Of a stretch of 64,000 nt of DNA, positions 44,151-53,082 are shown one piece after another. The translations under genes and the position numbers were made by a program. Source of the DNA: Alienimonas californiensis (GTDB taxonomy: Bacteria > Planctomycetota > Planctomycetia > Planctomycetales > Planctomycetaceae); assembly GCF_007743815.1 (NCBI RefSeq), contig NZ_CP036265.1:2038323-2102322 (forward strand). The letters run 5' to 3'. Positions within the stretch are counted from its first letter, which is position 1. Every line of letters starts with the position of its first letter. The notes beneath the pieces are model-generated. The model searched no databases. It saw nothing but the letters and a program-made list of their open reading frames with translations, and had not been told where the DNA came from.

Positions 44151-45149
44151 ATGAAGCGGGCATTGGTGACCGGCATCACCGGCCAGGACGGGTCGTACCT
44201 CACCGAATCGCTGTTGGCGGCCGGTTACGAGGTCCACGGGCTGACCCGCGATCCGGCAGGGGCGAAGGCCGCGGCGCTGCAGGACCTCCCCGGGGTGCGT
44301 CCCCACGCGGACCGGCTCGCGCTGCACGGCGCCGACGCCACCGACGGCGCCGCCGTCTCCCGGCTGGTGGGGGAGGTCGCCCCGCAGCAGATCTACAACC
44401 TCGCCGCCCAGAGCCACATCGGCGAGTCCTTTAAGAGCCCCGCCGGCACCGTCGCGGCCAACGCGCTGGCCGTGGCGAACCTGCTGGAGGCGGCCCGGTC
44501 GCTCTCGGAGCGGCAGGAGGTGCGCTTTTATCAGGCCTCCTCCTCGGAGCTGTTCGGCTCTCCCGACGTCGTTCCGCAGACGGAACGCACCCCGCTGCGA
44601 CCCCAGAACCCGTACGCCTCCGCGAAGACCTGCGCCTACCACCTCGTGCGGAACTACCGCGACGGCTACGGGCTGTTCGCCTGCAACGGCATTCTCTTTA
44701 ATCACGAAAGCCCCCGCCGCCCGCCGAATTACGTCACCCGCAAGATCACGCTGGCCGCGGCCCGCATCGCCGCGGGACGGCAGGAGACCGTCACGCTGGG
44801 CTGGCTCGGCGCCGCTCGCGACTGGGGCTACGCGAAGGAGTACGTGGAGGCGATGCGACTGATGCTCTCCGCCGACGCCCCGGACGATTACGTCATCGCC
44901 ACCGGGGTGGCCCACACGATCGAGGACCTGCTCGCCGCGGCATTCGACCGCGTGGGGCTGGACTGGCGGCAACACGTCAAAACGGACCCCGCCTTCGAAC
45001 GTCCGACCGAGGTGAAGAACCTCCGCGGCGACCCCTCGAAGGTGGAGCGGGCGCTGGGCTGGCGGGCCGAAACGACGTTCGAGGAACTGGTCCGCCTGAT
45101 GGTCGACGCCGACGTGAAGCGGGTCGCCGCCGAACGCAACGCCTCCTGA
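44151..45149 (+). CDS. Gmd-like GDP-sugar 4,6-dehydratase, divergent cofactor site
   Basis: A 332-aa extended SDR enzyme closely resembling GDP-mannose 4,6-dehydratase: [12 protein letters not shown] at the start, NLAAQSHIGESF, the catalytic YASAK motif near residue 161 and [12 protein letters not shown]. It lacks the RRASSFNT segment that in Gmd binds NADP phosphate and supports tetramerisation; the corresponding stretch reads LTRDPAGAKA, close to NAD-type enzymes. A GDP-sugar substrate is likely, but the product is uncertain. A second, canonical Gmd is at 55297. The ATG at 44151 matches the family start; an ATG at 44109 would add 14 residues. Confidence 0.78.
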   Translation: MKRALVTGITGQDGSYLTESLLAAGYEVHGLTRDPAGAKAAALQDLPGVRPHADRLALHGADATDGAAVSRLVGEVAPQQIYNLAAQSHIGESFKSPAGTVAANALAVANLLEAARSLSERQEVRFYQASSSELFGSPDVVPQTERTPLRPQNPYASAKTCAYHLVRNYRDGYGLFACNGILFNHESPRRPPNYVTRKITLAAARIAAGRQETVTLGWLGAARDWGYAKEYVEAMRLMLSADAPDDYVIATGVAHTIEDLLAAAFDRVGLDWRQHVKTDPAFERPTEVKNLRGDPSKVERALGWRAETTFEELVRLMVDADVKRVAAERNAS

Positions 45150-45323
45150 ACCCGCCTCCGACCGCGGTTGATCCCTGCCTGGCACGGCCCGCGGAACGGG
45201 ACGCGGAAGTTGCTGTTTTTCGATGCGGGGGAATCCTGTAGGCTGCCGTCCTGGTCCCGCAAAGCCGGCGCAACCGTTACGCTCGGCTCCTTGCTCCTCG
45301 GTTTTCTGACTCCCCTGGTCGCG

Positions 45324-46646
45324 ATGTCCCCGCCCGCCTTGCGAGCCGAAGGATTGGGGAAGCGGTACGACCTGGGCCTGACACATGCGGGCACCCTGTC
45401 GGGAGTGGCCCGGCGGTGGACGCGGCGCCTGCGGGGCCTGCCGCCCGACGAACACTCCGTCGATGCCGACGGCCGATCCGCCGAAGGCGGGTCTGGCTCG
45501 TTCTGGGCGTTGAAGGACGTCGACTTTGAAGTGACGCCCGGGGAAGTCGTGGGGATCGTCGGCCGCAACGGGGCCGGCAAGAGCACGCTCCTGAAGATCC
45601 TCAGCCGGGTGACGGCGCCGACGACCGGTACGGTGCAGATCGAGGGGCGGGTCGGGAGCCTGCTGGAGGTCGGGACCGGCTTCCACCCGGAGCTGACCGG
45701 GCGGGAGAATGTCTATATGAACGCCACCCTGCTGGGGATGAGCAAGCGCGAGGTCGACGCGAAGCTGGACGAAATCGTCGCCTTCAGCGGCGTGGAAAAA
45801 TTCCTCGACACCCCGGTGAAACGCTACAGCAGCGGGATGAAGGTCCGGCTCGGGTTTGCCGTCGCCGCGCATCTCGAGCCCGAATTGCTGATCGTGGACG
45901 AGGTGCTCGCGGTCGGCGACTCGGACTTCCAGAAGAAGTGCCTCGGCCGCATGAAGACCGTCGCCGGCGAGGGACGGACGGTGCTGTTCGTCAGCCACAA
46001 CATGGGCGCCATCAGCATTTTATGCAGCCGCGCGGTCCTTCTGCGCGAGGGTCGGATCGTCAACGACGGCGACGTCATGGAGGTCGTGCAGGATTACTTC
46101 GACGGACCGGAGCGGAAAGTCGCCCTCGCCGAGCGAACGGACCGGCTTTCGGAGGGCGGTTTCCGCCTGACCGCGGTCTCGATGCGTCCGACGGACGATC
46201 CGTCCCGAGACGTCCTCGCTTGCGGCGAAACGGTCGTACTTCGGCTGAGCTATCAGGCGGGCGACGACGGAGCGTTGCTGGACCGGGTCGGCGCCGGGGT
46301 GGCGGTCAGCGCCGCCGACGGGCGCTACCTCACGGGCTTTTACACCGCGACCAGTCCTGCCGAAACGCTCGAACGCCTACCGCCCCGGGGCGAGTTGGTC
46401 TGCACGATTCCCCGGCTCCCGCTCATGCCGGGCCGCTATCGATTGAAGATTTCGATCGGAGCGCCGGGCAGCGGGCAGGACACCATTGAGGACGCCTATG
46501 AGTTCGACGTGGTGGACGGCGATTTTTTCGGCTATGGCCGGCCCTTCCCGATTCAGCAACGTGCCGGCGTCCTCACGCCGCACGAATGGTCGTTCGCCCC
46601 GGCGGAAGAGGCCGCCGCGCCCGCAATCGTGAACCGGGCGGCATGA
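45324..46646 (+). CDS. Polysaccharide ABC exporter ATPase (Wzt type)
   Basis: A 440-aa ATPase that would energise export of a lipid-linked polysaccharide across the inner membrane. Walker A GRNGAGKST is near residues 80-88, the signature reads YSSGMKVRLGFA and Walker B is LLIVDEVLAVGD. The N-terminal region has a family-typical insert of about 45 residues (DEHSVDADGRSAEGGSG). Residues from about 275 form the Wzt C-terminal beta-sandwich that recognises the capped glycan. No matching Wzm permease gene occurs in the window. A TAGGCT box (45239-45244) lies 80 bases upstream. It overlaps the next gene (ATGA). Confidence 0.9.
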   Translation: MSPPALRAEGLGKRYDLGLTHAGTLSGVARRWTRRLRGLPPDEHSVDADGRSAEGGSGSFWALKDVDFEVTPGEVVGIVGRNGAGKSTLLKILSRVTAPTTGTVQIEGRVGSLLEVGTGFHPELTGRENVYMNATLLGMSKREVDAKLDEIVAFSGVEKFLDTPVKRYSSGMKVRLGFAVAAHLEPELLIVDEVLAVGDSDFQKKCLGRMKTVAGEGRTVLFVSHNMGAISILCSRAVLLREGRIVNDGDVMEVVQDYFDGPERKVALAERTDRLSEGGFRLTAVSMRPTDDPSRDVLACGETVVLRLSYQAGDDGALLDRVGAGVAVSAADGRYLTGFYTATSPAETLERLPPRGELVCTIPRLPLMPGRYRLKISIGAPGSGQDTIEDAYEFDVVDGDFFGYGRPFPIQQRAGVLTPHEWSFAPAEEAAAPAIVNRAA

Positions 46647-47461
46647 GAGCGCTTCTCCGACCGCTCCGCAGCGCGGTGCGCCGTTCCGTCCGCTGGGTCG
46701 CCGCCGGCCCTCCGCGGCGGCGCATCGACTCGGCACGGGAACTCCTGGCCGGGCGGAGGCCGATCGTGTCCGTCGCCGAATGCGCGAATTCGCTGGGGTT
46801 CTCCTACGCCCCGAGCGGGTGGCACTACTTTACGGCGATGCTGCGGGACTTTGATCGCCACGCCGGGCCGGAGGGGGCTCTCCCGCCCTTCGAACAATTC
46901 TACGAACAATATCATCATTCCACGCTCGCCGGACTGATGGGGTGCGACGGCCGCCCCGGCTGGCCGCACGACTCGGAGTATCTGGTCCCCTGGAGCGACC
47001 GGGGCCTCTCGTTCGCGACGGACGACGTGCACCAGTGCGGTCCCCGGTCCCCGGAGGCGATTCGGGCGGACGTGTGGGGGATGTGGGAGCTATATCGCAA
47101 GATTCAGGCCGAGGGTTATCGGCCGGCGCGACACCGGGACGGTTACATCCGGGGCGTCTTCGCGCTGCGGGGCTCCGGGGACCGACGGTTCCTGGTCACG
47201 GGCGGGCAACACCGCTGCGCGATCCTTTCCCATCTCGGCGTCGAGAAATTCCGGGCCTGGCTGGATCCCAGCCAGCCGATTCATTTCGTTCGCGGGAGCG
47301 AACTCGACTCGTGGCCGCAGGTCCTCTCCGGACGTTGGAGTCGGGACGCCGCGGCGGAATATTTCAATTTATTATTCGAGTTCGACGGCCGAGAGCGGGC
47401 GCCCGATCGTTTGGGGATCGGGCCCGTGCTGCACGGTCGGTCCGAAGGAAGCCCGCTATGA
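46643..47461 (+). CDS. Unknown protein of the glycan locus with a ParB-like motif
   Basis: I do not recognise this 272-aa protein. It starts with an Arg-rich segment and contains FLVTGGQHRCAILSHLG near residues 190-206, a pattern like the GEHR motif of ParB/Srx-type folds, which bind or hydrolyse nucleotides. Much of the remainder is Trp-, Tyr- and His-rich. No signal peptide or membrane helix is seen. It sits between Wzt and a methyltransferase with ATGA overlaps on both sides, so it probably takes part in glycan assembly or modification, for example as a kinase-like or transferase enzyme. Confidence in any specific role is low. Confidence 0.6.
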   Translation: MRALLRPLRSAVRRSVRWVAAGPPRRRIDSARELLAGRRPIVSVAECANSLGFSYAPSGWHYFTAMLRDFDRHAGPEGALPPFEQFYEQYHHSTLAGLMGCDGRPGWPHDSEYLVPWSDRGLSFATDDVHQCGPRSPEAIRADVWGMWELYRKIQAEGYRPARHRDGYIRGVFALRGSGDRRFLVTGGQHRCAILSHLGVEKFRAWLDPSQPIHFVRGSELDSWPQVLSGRWSRDAAAEYFNLLFEFDGRERAPDRLGIGPVLHGRSEGSPL

Positions 47462-48165
47462 CCTCCGCCCCCCGTCGCGCCTTCGGCTCCCTGCGGCGCC
47501 TGCTGCCCGGCCCCCCCCCCCCGGCGTCCCGCCGACAGCTATACAACCCAGCGCCGGAACTGGGCGAAGGCTCCATCCGCGAGGGAAGCAGTTGGGAGCA
47601 GTGGGAGGCGATCGAAAGCCGCCTGCCGGCCGACGACCGCGACTGCCGCAGCGCGATGGACGTCGGCTGCGCCAACGGGTTTTTCACGCTGCGCCTGGCG
47701 GGCGCCGGATTCGCCGCCCTGGGCGTGGAGCAGAACCCCGATTCCGTCCGGGCCGCCAATGAGGCCGTCGAAGCCGGGGGCGCCACCGGGGTGGCGTTCA
47801 TGCGCCGCGAGATGACCCCGCGGACGATCGCCGGCCTGCCCGCCGTCGACGTCGTCGTGTTCAAGTCCGTGATGCAGCAGTGGGCGGTCAACTTCGGGTG
47901 GGAGCCCGCGACGGAGATGCTGCGAACGCTATGGGGGAAGGCGGGCCTCTGCCTGTTCTTCGAAATCGGCGAGTCGCTCTCCTGCAAGCCGGAATACGCC
48001 GCCGCCATGCCGAACATGGGCGACTCCGCCGACGCGAATCGTCAGTTCGTCCACGGAATGCTCTCCGACCTGCCCGGCGCCGAAGAGATCGAATGCCTCG
48101 GGTATTACCCGACGGAGTACCGCAACGAGAGTCGGCACCTCTTTGCGGTCCGACGCGGCTCCTGA
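47458..48165 (+). CDS. SAM-dependent methyltransferase
   Basis: A 235-aa soluble methyltransferase. Motif I is AMDVGCANGFFTLRLAG near residues 65-81, then LGVEQNPDSVRAAN; the motif VVFKSVMQQW follows near 122. It lacks a long C-terminal region. Its ATG overlaps the stop of the unknown gene before it. It lies 107 bases before pseB. In this context it could methylate the glycan or an intermediate; the acceptor is unknown. Confidence 0.85.
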   Translation: MTSAPRRAFGSLRRLLPGPPPPASRRQLYNPAPELGEGSIREGSSWEQWEAIESRLPADDRDCRSAMDVGCANGFFTLRLAGAGFAALGVEQNPDSVRAANEAVEAGGATGVAFMRREMTPRTIAGLPAVDVVVFKSVMQQWAVNFGWEPATEMLRTLWGKAGLCLFFEIGESLSCKPEYAAAMPNMGDSADANRQFVHGMLSDLPGAEEIECLGYYPTEYRNESRHLFAVRRGS

Positions 48166-48272
48166 CGAACCTCCCGGCCTCGCATCCGGCCTTTTCACTG
48201 CTCCCCCCGTCGCCTCTTTCCGGCGCCGCAGTTCCTCCGGTCCCGCACTCACGACCCGACGACGATACCTCA

Positions 48273-49262
48273 ATGAATATTACTTGGGACGGCAGCACGA
48301 TTCTCGTCACCGGCGGCACCGGGTCGTTCGGGAAGCAGTTCGTGCGGACGGTGCTCGACCGCTATCAGCCGAAAAAGCTGATTATCTTCAGCCGCGACGA
48401 ACTCAAGCAGTTCGAGATGGCGCAGGTCTTCCGGCCGGAGGAGCACCCGGCGCTGCGGTACTTCATCGGCGACGTGCGGGACCGCGATCGGCTCTACCGG
48501 GCCTTCGACGAGGTGGACATCGTCGTGCACGCCGCCGCCATGAAGCAGGTGCCGACCGCCGAGTACAACCCGATCGAGGCGATCCGCACCAACGTCGACG
48601 GCGCCGCCAACATTATCGACGCCGCCATCGACCGCGGGGTCAAGCGGGTCATCGCCCTCTCCACGGATAAGGCCGTCAACCCCGTCAATTTGTACGGCGC
48701 CACCAAGCTGTGCAGCGATAAACTGTTCGTCGCCGGCAACCACTACGCCGGCCCCAAGCGGACGCGGTTCAGCCTCGTGCGGTACGGCAACGTCGTGGGC
48801 AGCCGCGGGAGCGTCATCCCGCTGTTCAAGCGCCTACGGGAGACCGGCCGTCTGCCGATCACCGACGATCGCATGACCCGCTTCTGGATTACCCTGGAGC
48901 AGGGCGTGGACCTGGTGCTCAACGCCCTGAACCGGATGGGCGGCGGGGAGATCTATGTCCCCAAGATTCCCAGCATGAAAGTCACGGACTTGGCCCGGGC
49001 GATCGGCCCGGACTGCGAACTGGACGTGATCGGCGTGCGGCCCGGCGAAAAGCTGCACGAGGTGATGATCACCGAGGACGACGCCCGCAACACGCTGGAA
49101 TACGACGACCACTACACCATCCTGCCGGAGGCCCTGCGGCAGAGCCGCGGCGATTCCGAAACCGGCGGCCGGCCCTGCGCCGACGACTTCCGCTACAGCA
49201 GCGAGACGAACGACCGTTGGCTGACCGCCCAGCAATTGCGGGAGATCGTCGATGCGGCCTGA
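48273..49262 (+). CDS. pseB: UDP-N-acetylglucosamine 4,6-dehydratase (inverting)
   Basis: First enzyme of pseudaminic acid synthesis: converts UDP-GlcNAc to UDP-2-acetamido-2,6-dideoxy-beta-L-arabino-hexos-4-ulose. The 329-aa protein has the Rossmann motif TGGTGSFG (residues 14-21), and STDKAVNPVNLYGATK with Lys133 and Tyr141, matching the catalytic positions of the characterised FlaA1/PseB enzymes. Length is normal. The ATG at 48273 follows a 107-base spacer, so this gene could have its own promoter. It overlaps pseC by 11 bases. Confidence 0.94.
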   Translation: MNITWDGSTILVTGGTGSFGKQFVRTVLDRYQPKKLIIFSRDELKQFEMAQVFRPEEHPALRYFIGDVRDRDRLYRAFDEVDIVVHAAAMKQVPTAEYNPIEAIRTNVDGAANIIDAAIDRGVKRVIALSTDKAVNPVNLYGATKLCSDKLFVAGNHYAGPKRTRFSLVRYGNVVGSRGSVIPLFKRLRETGRLPITDDRMTRFWITLEQGVDLVLNALNRMGGGEIYVPKIPSMKVTDLARAIGPDCELDVIGVRPGEKLHEVMITEDDARNTLEYDDHYTILPEALRQSRGDSETGGRPCADDFRYSSETNDRWLTAQQLREIVDAA

Positions 49263-50613
49263 CGAGCGTCCCGCCGCCCCCGCTGACGCCTCCGCGGCGA
49301 ACCCGGCCCCGCTGCCGTACGGCCGCCAGACCGTGGACGAGGCGGACGTCGCCGCCGTCGTGGAGTGTCTCCGCGGCGATCGGCTCACGCAGGGGCCGCA
49401 GGTCGAGCGGTTTGAGGAGGCCCTCTGCGAAGCCAGCGGCGCCCGCCACGCCGTCGCCGTCGCCAGCGGCACCGCGGCGCTGCACCTGGCCTGCCTGGCC
49501 CTCGGCGTGCGGCCCGGCGACGTCGGCGTGACCGCCGCCGTCACCTTCGTCGCCAGCGCGAACTGCCTGGCGTACTGCGGCGGGACCCCGCACTTCGCGG
49601 ATGTGGACCCGCGGACCGGGTTGATCGACGTCGCTTCGCTCGCCGCGGTCGTCGACCGACTCGCCGCCGCGGGGACGCCGCCGAAGGTCCTCGTCCCAGT
49701 CGACTTCGCCGGCCAGCCGGCGGACCTGCCGGGCGTGCGGGCCGTCGCCGATCGGGTCGGGGCGAAGGTCGTCGCCGACGCGGCCCACTCCCTCGGCGCC
49801 GCCTACCGTTTGTCCGGCACCGACGGCGCCGACGGGCCCGTTCGTCGGACCGGCGAGGGGCGACTGGCCGACGCGACCGCGTTCAGCTTTCACCCCGTCA
49901 AGCCGGTCACCACCGGGGAGGGCGGGGCGGTCGTCACGGACGACGAGGGCCTTGCCGAGACCGTCCGCGAGCTGCGCACGCACGGCATCCACCGGGATCC
50001 CCGCCGCCTCACCCGGCCCGACGAGGGGCCGTGGTACTACGAGCAGAACGCCCTCGGCTATCACTACCGCGTCACCGATCTGCAATGCGCGCTCGGGCGG
50101 TCGCAGTTGCGCAAGCTCGACGCCTTTCTCGCCCGCCGCAACGCGATCGCGGACCAGTACTGGGCGGCCCTCGCCCGGGCTCCGTTCGCCGGCCGGGTCG
50201 AACCGCTGGCGGTCCGGCCGGAGACGGTGCGGCACGGGTACCACCTGTTCGTGATCCGCCTGACGCCGGGCGCGGGGGAAACGCTCGAGTCCCTCGCCCA
50301 GCGGCGGCGGACCGTCTTCGAGGCGCTGCACCGCCGCGGCGTGCTCGTGCAGGTGCACTACGTCCCGGTGCCGATGCAGCCCTATTACGGCGGGGACGCC
50401 TCCGCGTTCCCCCGCGCCCAGGCGTATTACGCGGGGTGCGTCAGCCTGCCAATCTTCCCAGGCCTCGGCGAGGGGGACGTGCGGCGCGTGCTGGACGCGT
50501 TGGCCGACTGCCTCGACGAAGCCCCGGCGCCCGGTTCCCCGGCGCCCGGTCCCGAAGCGGCTCGCGGCGACCGGCCGGCGGCCCTTTCCTCTCAGACGGT
50601 TGCGATGCGATGA
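49252..50613 (+). CDS. pseC: UDP-4-keto sugar aminotransferase (PseC)
   Basis: Second step: PLP-dependent amino transfer to C4 of the keto sugar made by PseB. Fold type I (DegT/DnrJ/EryC1/StrS) with the cofactor Lys in SFHPVKPVTTGEGG near residue 217, VASGTAALHL near 62-75 and DAAHSLGA near 178-186. The 453-aa length includes a Pro/Gly/Ala-rich tail of about 40 residues. It starts inside the pseB end and is coupled to the next gene by ATGA. Confidence 0.92.
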   Translation: MRPDERPAAPADASAANPAPLPYGRQTVDEADVAAVVECLRGDRLTQGPQVERFEEALCEASGARHAVAVASGTAALHLACLALGVRPGDVGVTAAVTFVASANCLAYCGGTPHFADVDPRTGLIDVASLAAVVDRLAAAGTPPKVLVPVDFAGQPADLPGVRAVADRVGAKVVADAAHSLGAAYRLSGTDGADGPVRRTGEGRLADATAFSFHPVKPVTTGEGGAVVTDDEGLAETVRELRTHGIHRDPRRLTRPDEGPWYYEQNALGYHYRVTDLQCALGRSQLRKLDAFLARRNAIADQYWAALARAPFAGRVEPLAVRPETVRHGYHLFVIRLTPGAGETLESLAQRRRTVFEALHRRGVLVQVHYVPVPMQPYYGGDASAFPRAQAYYAGCVSLPIFPGLGEGDVRRVLDALADCLDEAPAPGSPAPGPEAARGDRPAALSSQTVAMR

Positions 50614-51389
50614 GCGAACGCCGACCGAAAGTCGTCGCCGTCATCCAGGCCCGGATGTCCAGCGCCCGGCTGCCCGGCAAGGTGCTTCAGCCGCTCGCCG
50701 GCGAACCGATGCTGCACCGCGTCGTCGAGCGGGTGCGGGCGGCGCATCACGTCGACCGACCGATCATCGACGAGACGATCGTGGCGACTTCCAACGACGC
50801 CTCCGACGATCCGCTGCAGGCGTGGTGCGAGGAGCGGGGCGTGCGGTGCGTCCGGGGTTCGCTGCACGACGTGCTCGCCCGGTATCAGACCGCCGCCGTC
50901 GTCGCGGAGGCGGACGTGATCGTGCGGATCACCAGCGACTGCCCGCTGATCGACCCCAGCGTGACGGGGCGGGTGATCGCCGCGTACCTCGCCGCCGACC
51001 CGCCCGTCGCCTACGCCTCAAACACCGACCCGACCCGCACCTACCCCCGAGGGCTGGATGTGGAGGTCTTCTCCGCGGAGGCGCTGGGGATCGCCCACCG
51101 GGAGGACGACAACCCGGCGTGGCGGGAGCACGTGACGCAGTTCCTCTGCCGCCAGCCGGAGCGGTTCCCCCGCACCTGCGTGACGGCCGACGAGGACGCC
51201 TCCGCCCACCGCTGGACGGTCGACACGCCGGAGGACCTCGAACTGGTCCGCCGCATCTACGATCACTTTGCAGCCGACGGCGGGGTCGGGCCGACGGCGT
51301 TCGATTGGCGGGACGTCCTGGCACTGCTGGCGGAGTGCCCCGATTGGGCCGAGCTGAACCGGCACGTCGAACAGAAGAAGGTGGCGTGA
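50610..51389 (+). CDS. SpsF-type cytidylyltransferase, probable CMP-pseudaminate synthase
   Basis: A 259-aa nucleotidyltransferase with the acylneuraminate cytidylyltransferase/SpsF signature VIQARMSSARLPGKVL (residues 10-25), ITSDCPLIDP near 110 and RWTVDTPEDLELVRRIY near 195-212. In the pseudaminic acid pathway the last step, activation with CTP, is done by PseF; the SpsF branch is a plausible substitute. No classical pseF is present elsewhere in the cluster. ATGA and GTGA overlaps tie it to both neighbours. Confidence 0.85.
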   Translation: MSERRPKVVAVIQARMSSARLPGKVLQPLAGEPMLHRVVERVRAAHHVDRPIIDETIVATSNDASDDPLQAWCEERGVRCVRGSLHDVLARYQTAAVVAEADVIVRITSDCPLIDPSVTGRVIAAYLAADPPVAYASNTDPTRTYPRGLDVEVFSAEALGIAHREDDNPAWREHVTQFLCRQPERFPRTCVTADEDASAHRWTVDTPEDLELVRRIYDHFAADGGVGPTAFDWRDVLALLAECPDWAELNRHVEQKKVA

Positions 51390-53038
51390 GCGTGGACGCC
51401 CCCCCCGCGGGCGCCCCCGCCACGGACACCCCCGCCGCGCAGGACCGGCCGCCCGGCGCCGGGCCGGGGCGGCTGACGCTCCGCGCCGACGCGACCGCCC
51501 GCTCGGGCACCGGGCATGTGATGCGCTGTCTGGCGCTGGCGGAGGCCTGGCGGGCCGCCGGCGGGACGGCGACGTTCGCCGCGGCGGAGATCGGGGACGG
51601 TCTCGCGGCGATGGTGCGATCCCGCGGATTCGACGTGACCGCCGTTCCCGCCGCGTCGGGCGGCGACGCCGACGCGGACGCCGTCGCGGCGCTGGTCCAA
51701 CGATCCGGCGGCTGGCTGGCCCTCGACGGCTACCACTTCTCCGCCGACTACAAGCGCTGCGTGGGCGCCGCGGTTCCCCTGCTGCTCGTGGACGACTTCG
51801 CGGAGCCGGGCTATGAGGCCGCCCGTCTCGTCTTCAACCAAACCCTGCACGCCGACCCCGCCGCCTACCCCGACGCGGCGCCGGGAGCACTGCTGCTCGG
51901 GCCGAAATACACGGTGTTGCGGCGGGAGTTCCTCCCGTACCTCGACCGCGCACCGGTTGACGGCACGCTGGTTGAACGGGAGCGGGTCCGGCGGTTGCTG
52001 GTAACCCTCGGCGGGTCCGATCCGGACGACGCGGCCGGCGCGGTGCTGGACGCCCTCGCGGAGCTGATGGGGGAACTGGATCTGCCGGCGGTCGCGCTGG
52101 TGATCGGGGCGATGAGCCCCCACGCCGACCGAGTCCGGGCGCAGGCCGCGGCACTGTCGGCGAGGCCCGGCGGACCGGCGGTGACGGTGAAGACCGCGGT
52201 CGCCGACATGGCCGCGGAGATCGCCGCCGCGGACCTCGCCGTGACCGCCGGCGGCCTCACGCTGCAGGAGTTGGCCTTCCTGGGCGTGCCCGCGGCGATC
52301 GTGCGGACCGCGGATAATCAGGCCCGGGGCGTCGCGGCGGCGGAGCGGGCGGGGTTCGCCGTCGATCTCGGCCGGTTCCCGGGGCTGACCGTCGGGGAGA
52401 TCGCCGCCGGGTTGAGGGAACTGCTGGAGGACGCCCCCCGCCGCCGCGCCATGAGCAACGCCGGCCGACGCACGGTCGACGGCCGCGGCGCCGAGCGCGT
52501 CGTGCGGGCCGCGCTCCGAGGCGAGCGGCCGCCCCTGACGCTTCGCCCCGCCGGCCCCGACGACGCGGCGCTGCTGCTGGCTTGGCGGAACGATCCCGCC
52601 GTCCGGGAGGCGAGCCGCAGCCCGCGAGAGGTCCAGCCGGAGGAACACGCCCGCTGGCTGGCCGGCGTGCTCGCGGACCCGGATCGCACGCTGCTGATCG
52701 CGGAGGAAGGGGGTGCCCCCGTGGGCAGCGTCCGCCTCGACGCCGGCCCGTCGGGCCAGGAGATCTCCTATACAGTCGCCCCCGCGGCGCGTGGCCGGGG
52801 CGTCGCCAAATGGATGTCGCGGGCCGCGGCGGCGCGGGTTTCCGGTCCGCTCTGGGCGGCGGTCAAACCGGGGAACGTCGCGTCCGCGAAGGTGGCCGAA
52901 GCCGCCGGGATGCAGCCGGCCTCCGTCGAAGACGGCTTCCGCATCTTTCGTCGTCCCGCCCTCCCCCAGGACGGGGCCGTGCCGCGAAGCGCGGCGGAGC
53001 CGTCCCGCCCGCCGGCCTTCCCCGACGACCCCGACTGA
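51386..53038 (+). CDS. Bifunctional PseG hydrolase / PseH acetyltransferase fusion
   Basis: A 550-aa protein joining two pseudaminic acid enzymes. Residues about 30-375 are PseG, the UDP-sugar hydrolase: GTGHVMRCLALA with His44 at the N-terminus, LVDDFAEPGYEA, LLGPKYTVLRREF, and the late TAGGLTLQELAFLGVPA loop. Residues about 384-525 form a GNAT domain (LTLRPAGPDDAALLLAWRND, VAPAARGRGVAKWMS), the PseH N-acetyltransferase that acts before PseG. The tail is Pro-rich. The start is a GTG at 51386 overlapping the cytidylyltransferase stop. A 44-base gap leads to pseI. Confidence 0.9.
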   Translation: MSVDAPPAGAPATDTPAAQDRPPGAGPGRLTLRADATARSGTGHVMRCLALAEAWRAAGGTATFAAAEIGDGLAAMVRSRGFDVTAVPAASGGDADADAVAALVQRSGGWLALDGYHFSADYKRCVGAAVPLLLVDDFAEPGYEAARLVFNQTLHADPAAYPDAAPGALLLGPKYTVLRREFLPYLDRAPVDGTLVERERVRRLLVTLGGSDPDDAAGAVLDALAELMGELDLPAVALVIGAMSPHADRVRAQAAALSARPGGPAVTVKTAVADMAAEIAAADLAVTAGGLTLQELAFLGVPAAIVRTADNQARGVAAAERAGFAVDLGRFPGLTVGEIAAGLRELLEDAPRRRAMSNAGRRTVDGRGAERVVRAALRGERPPLTLRPAGPDDAALLLAWRNDPAVREASRSPREVQPEEHARWLAGVLADPDRTLLIAEEGGAPVGSVRLDAGPSGQEISYTVAPAARGRGVAKWMSRAAAARVSGPLWAAVKPGNVASAKVAEAAGMQPASVEDGFRIFRRPALPQDGAVPRSAAEPSRPPAFPDDPD

Positions 53039-53082
53039 TCCCCCACGAGCCGATCTTCTTGTCACCCACCCCAACGCCCTCC

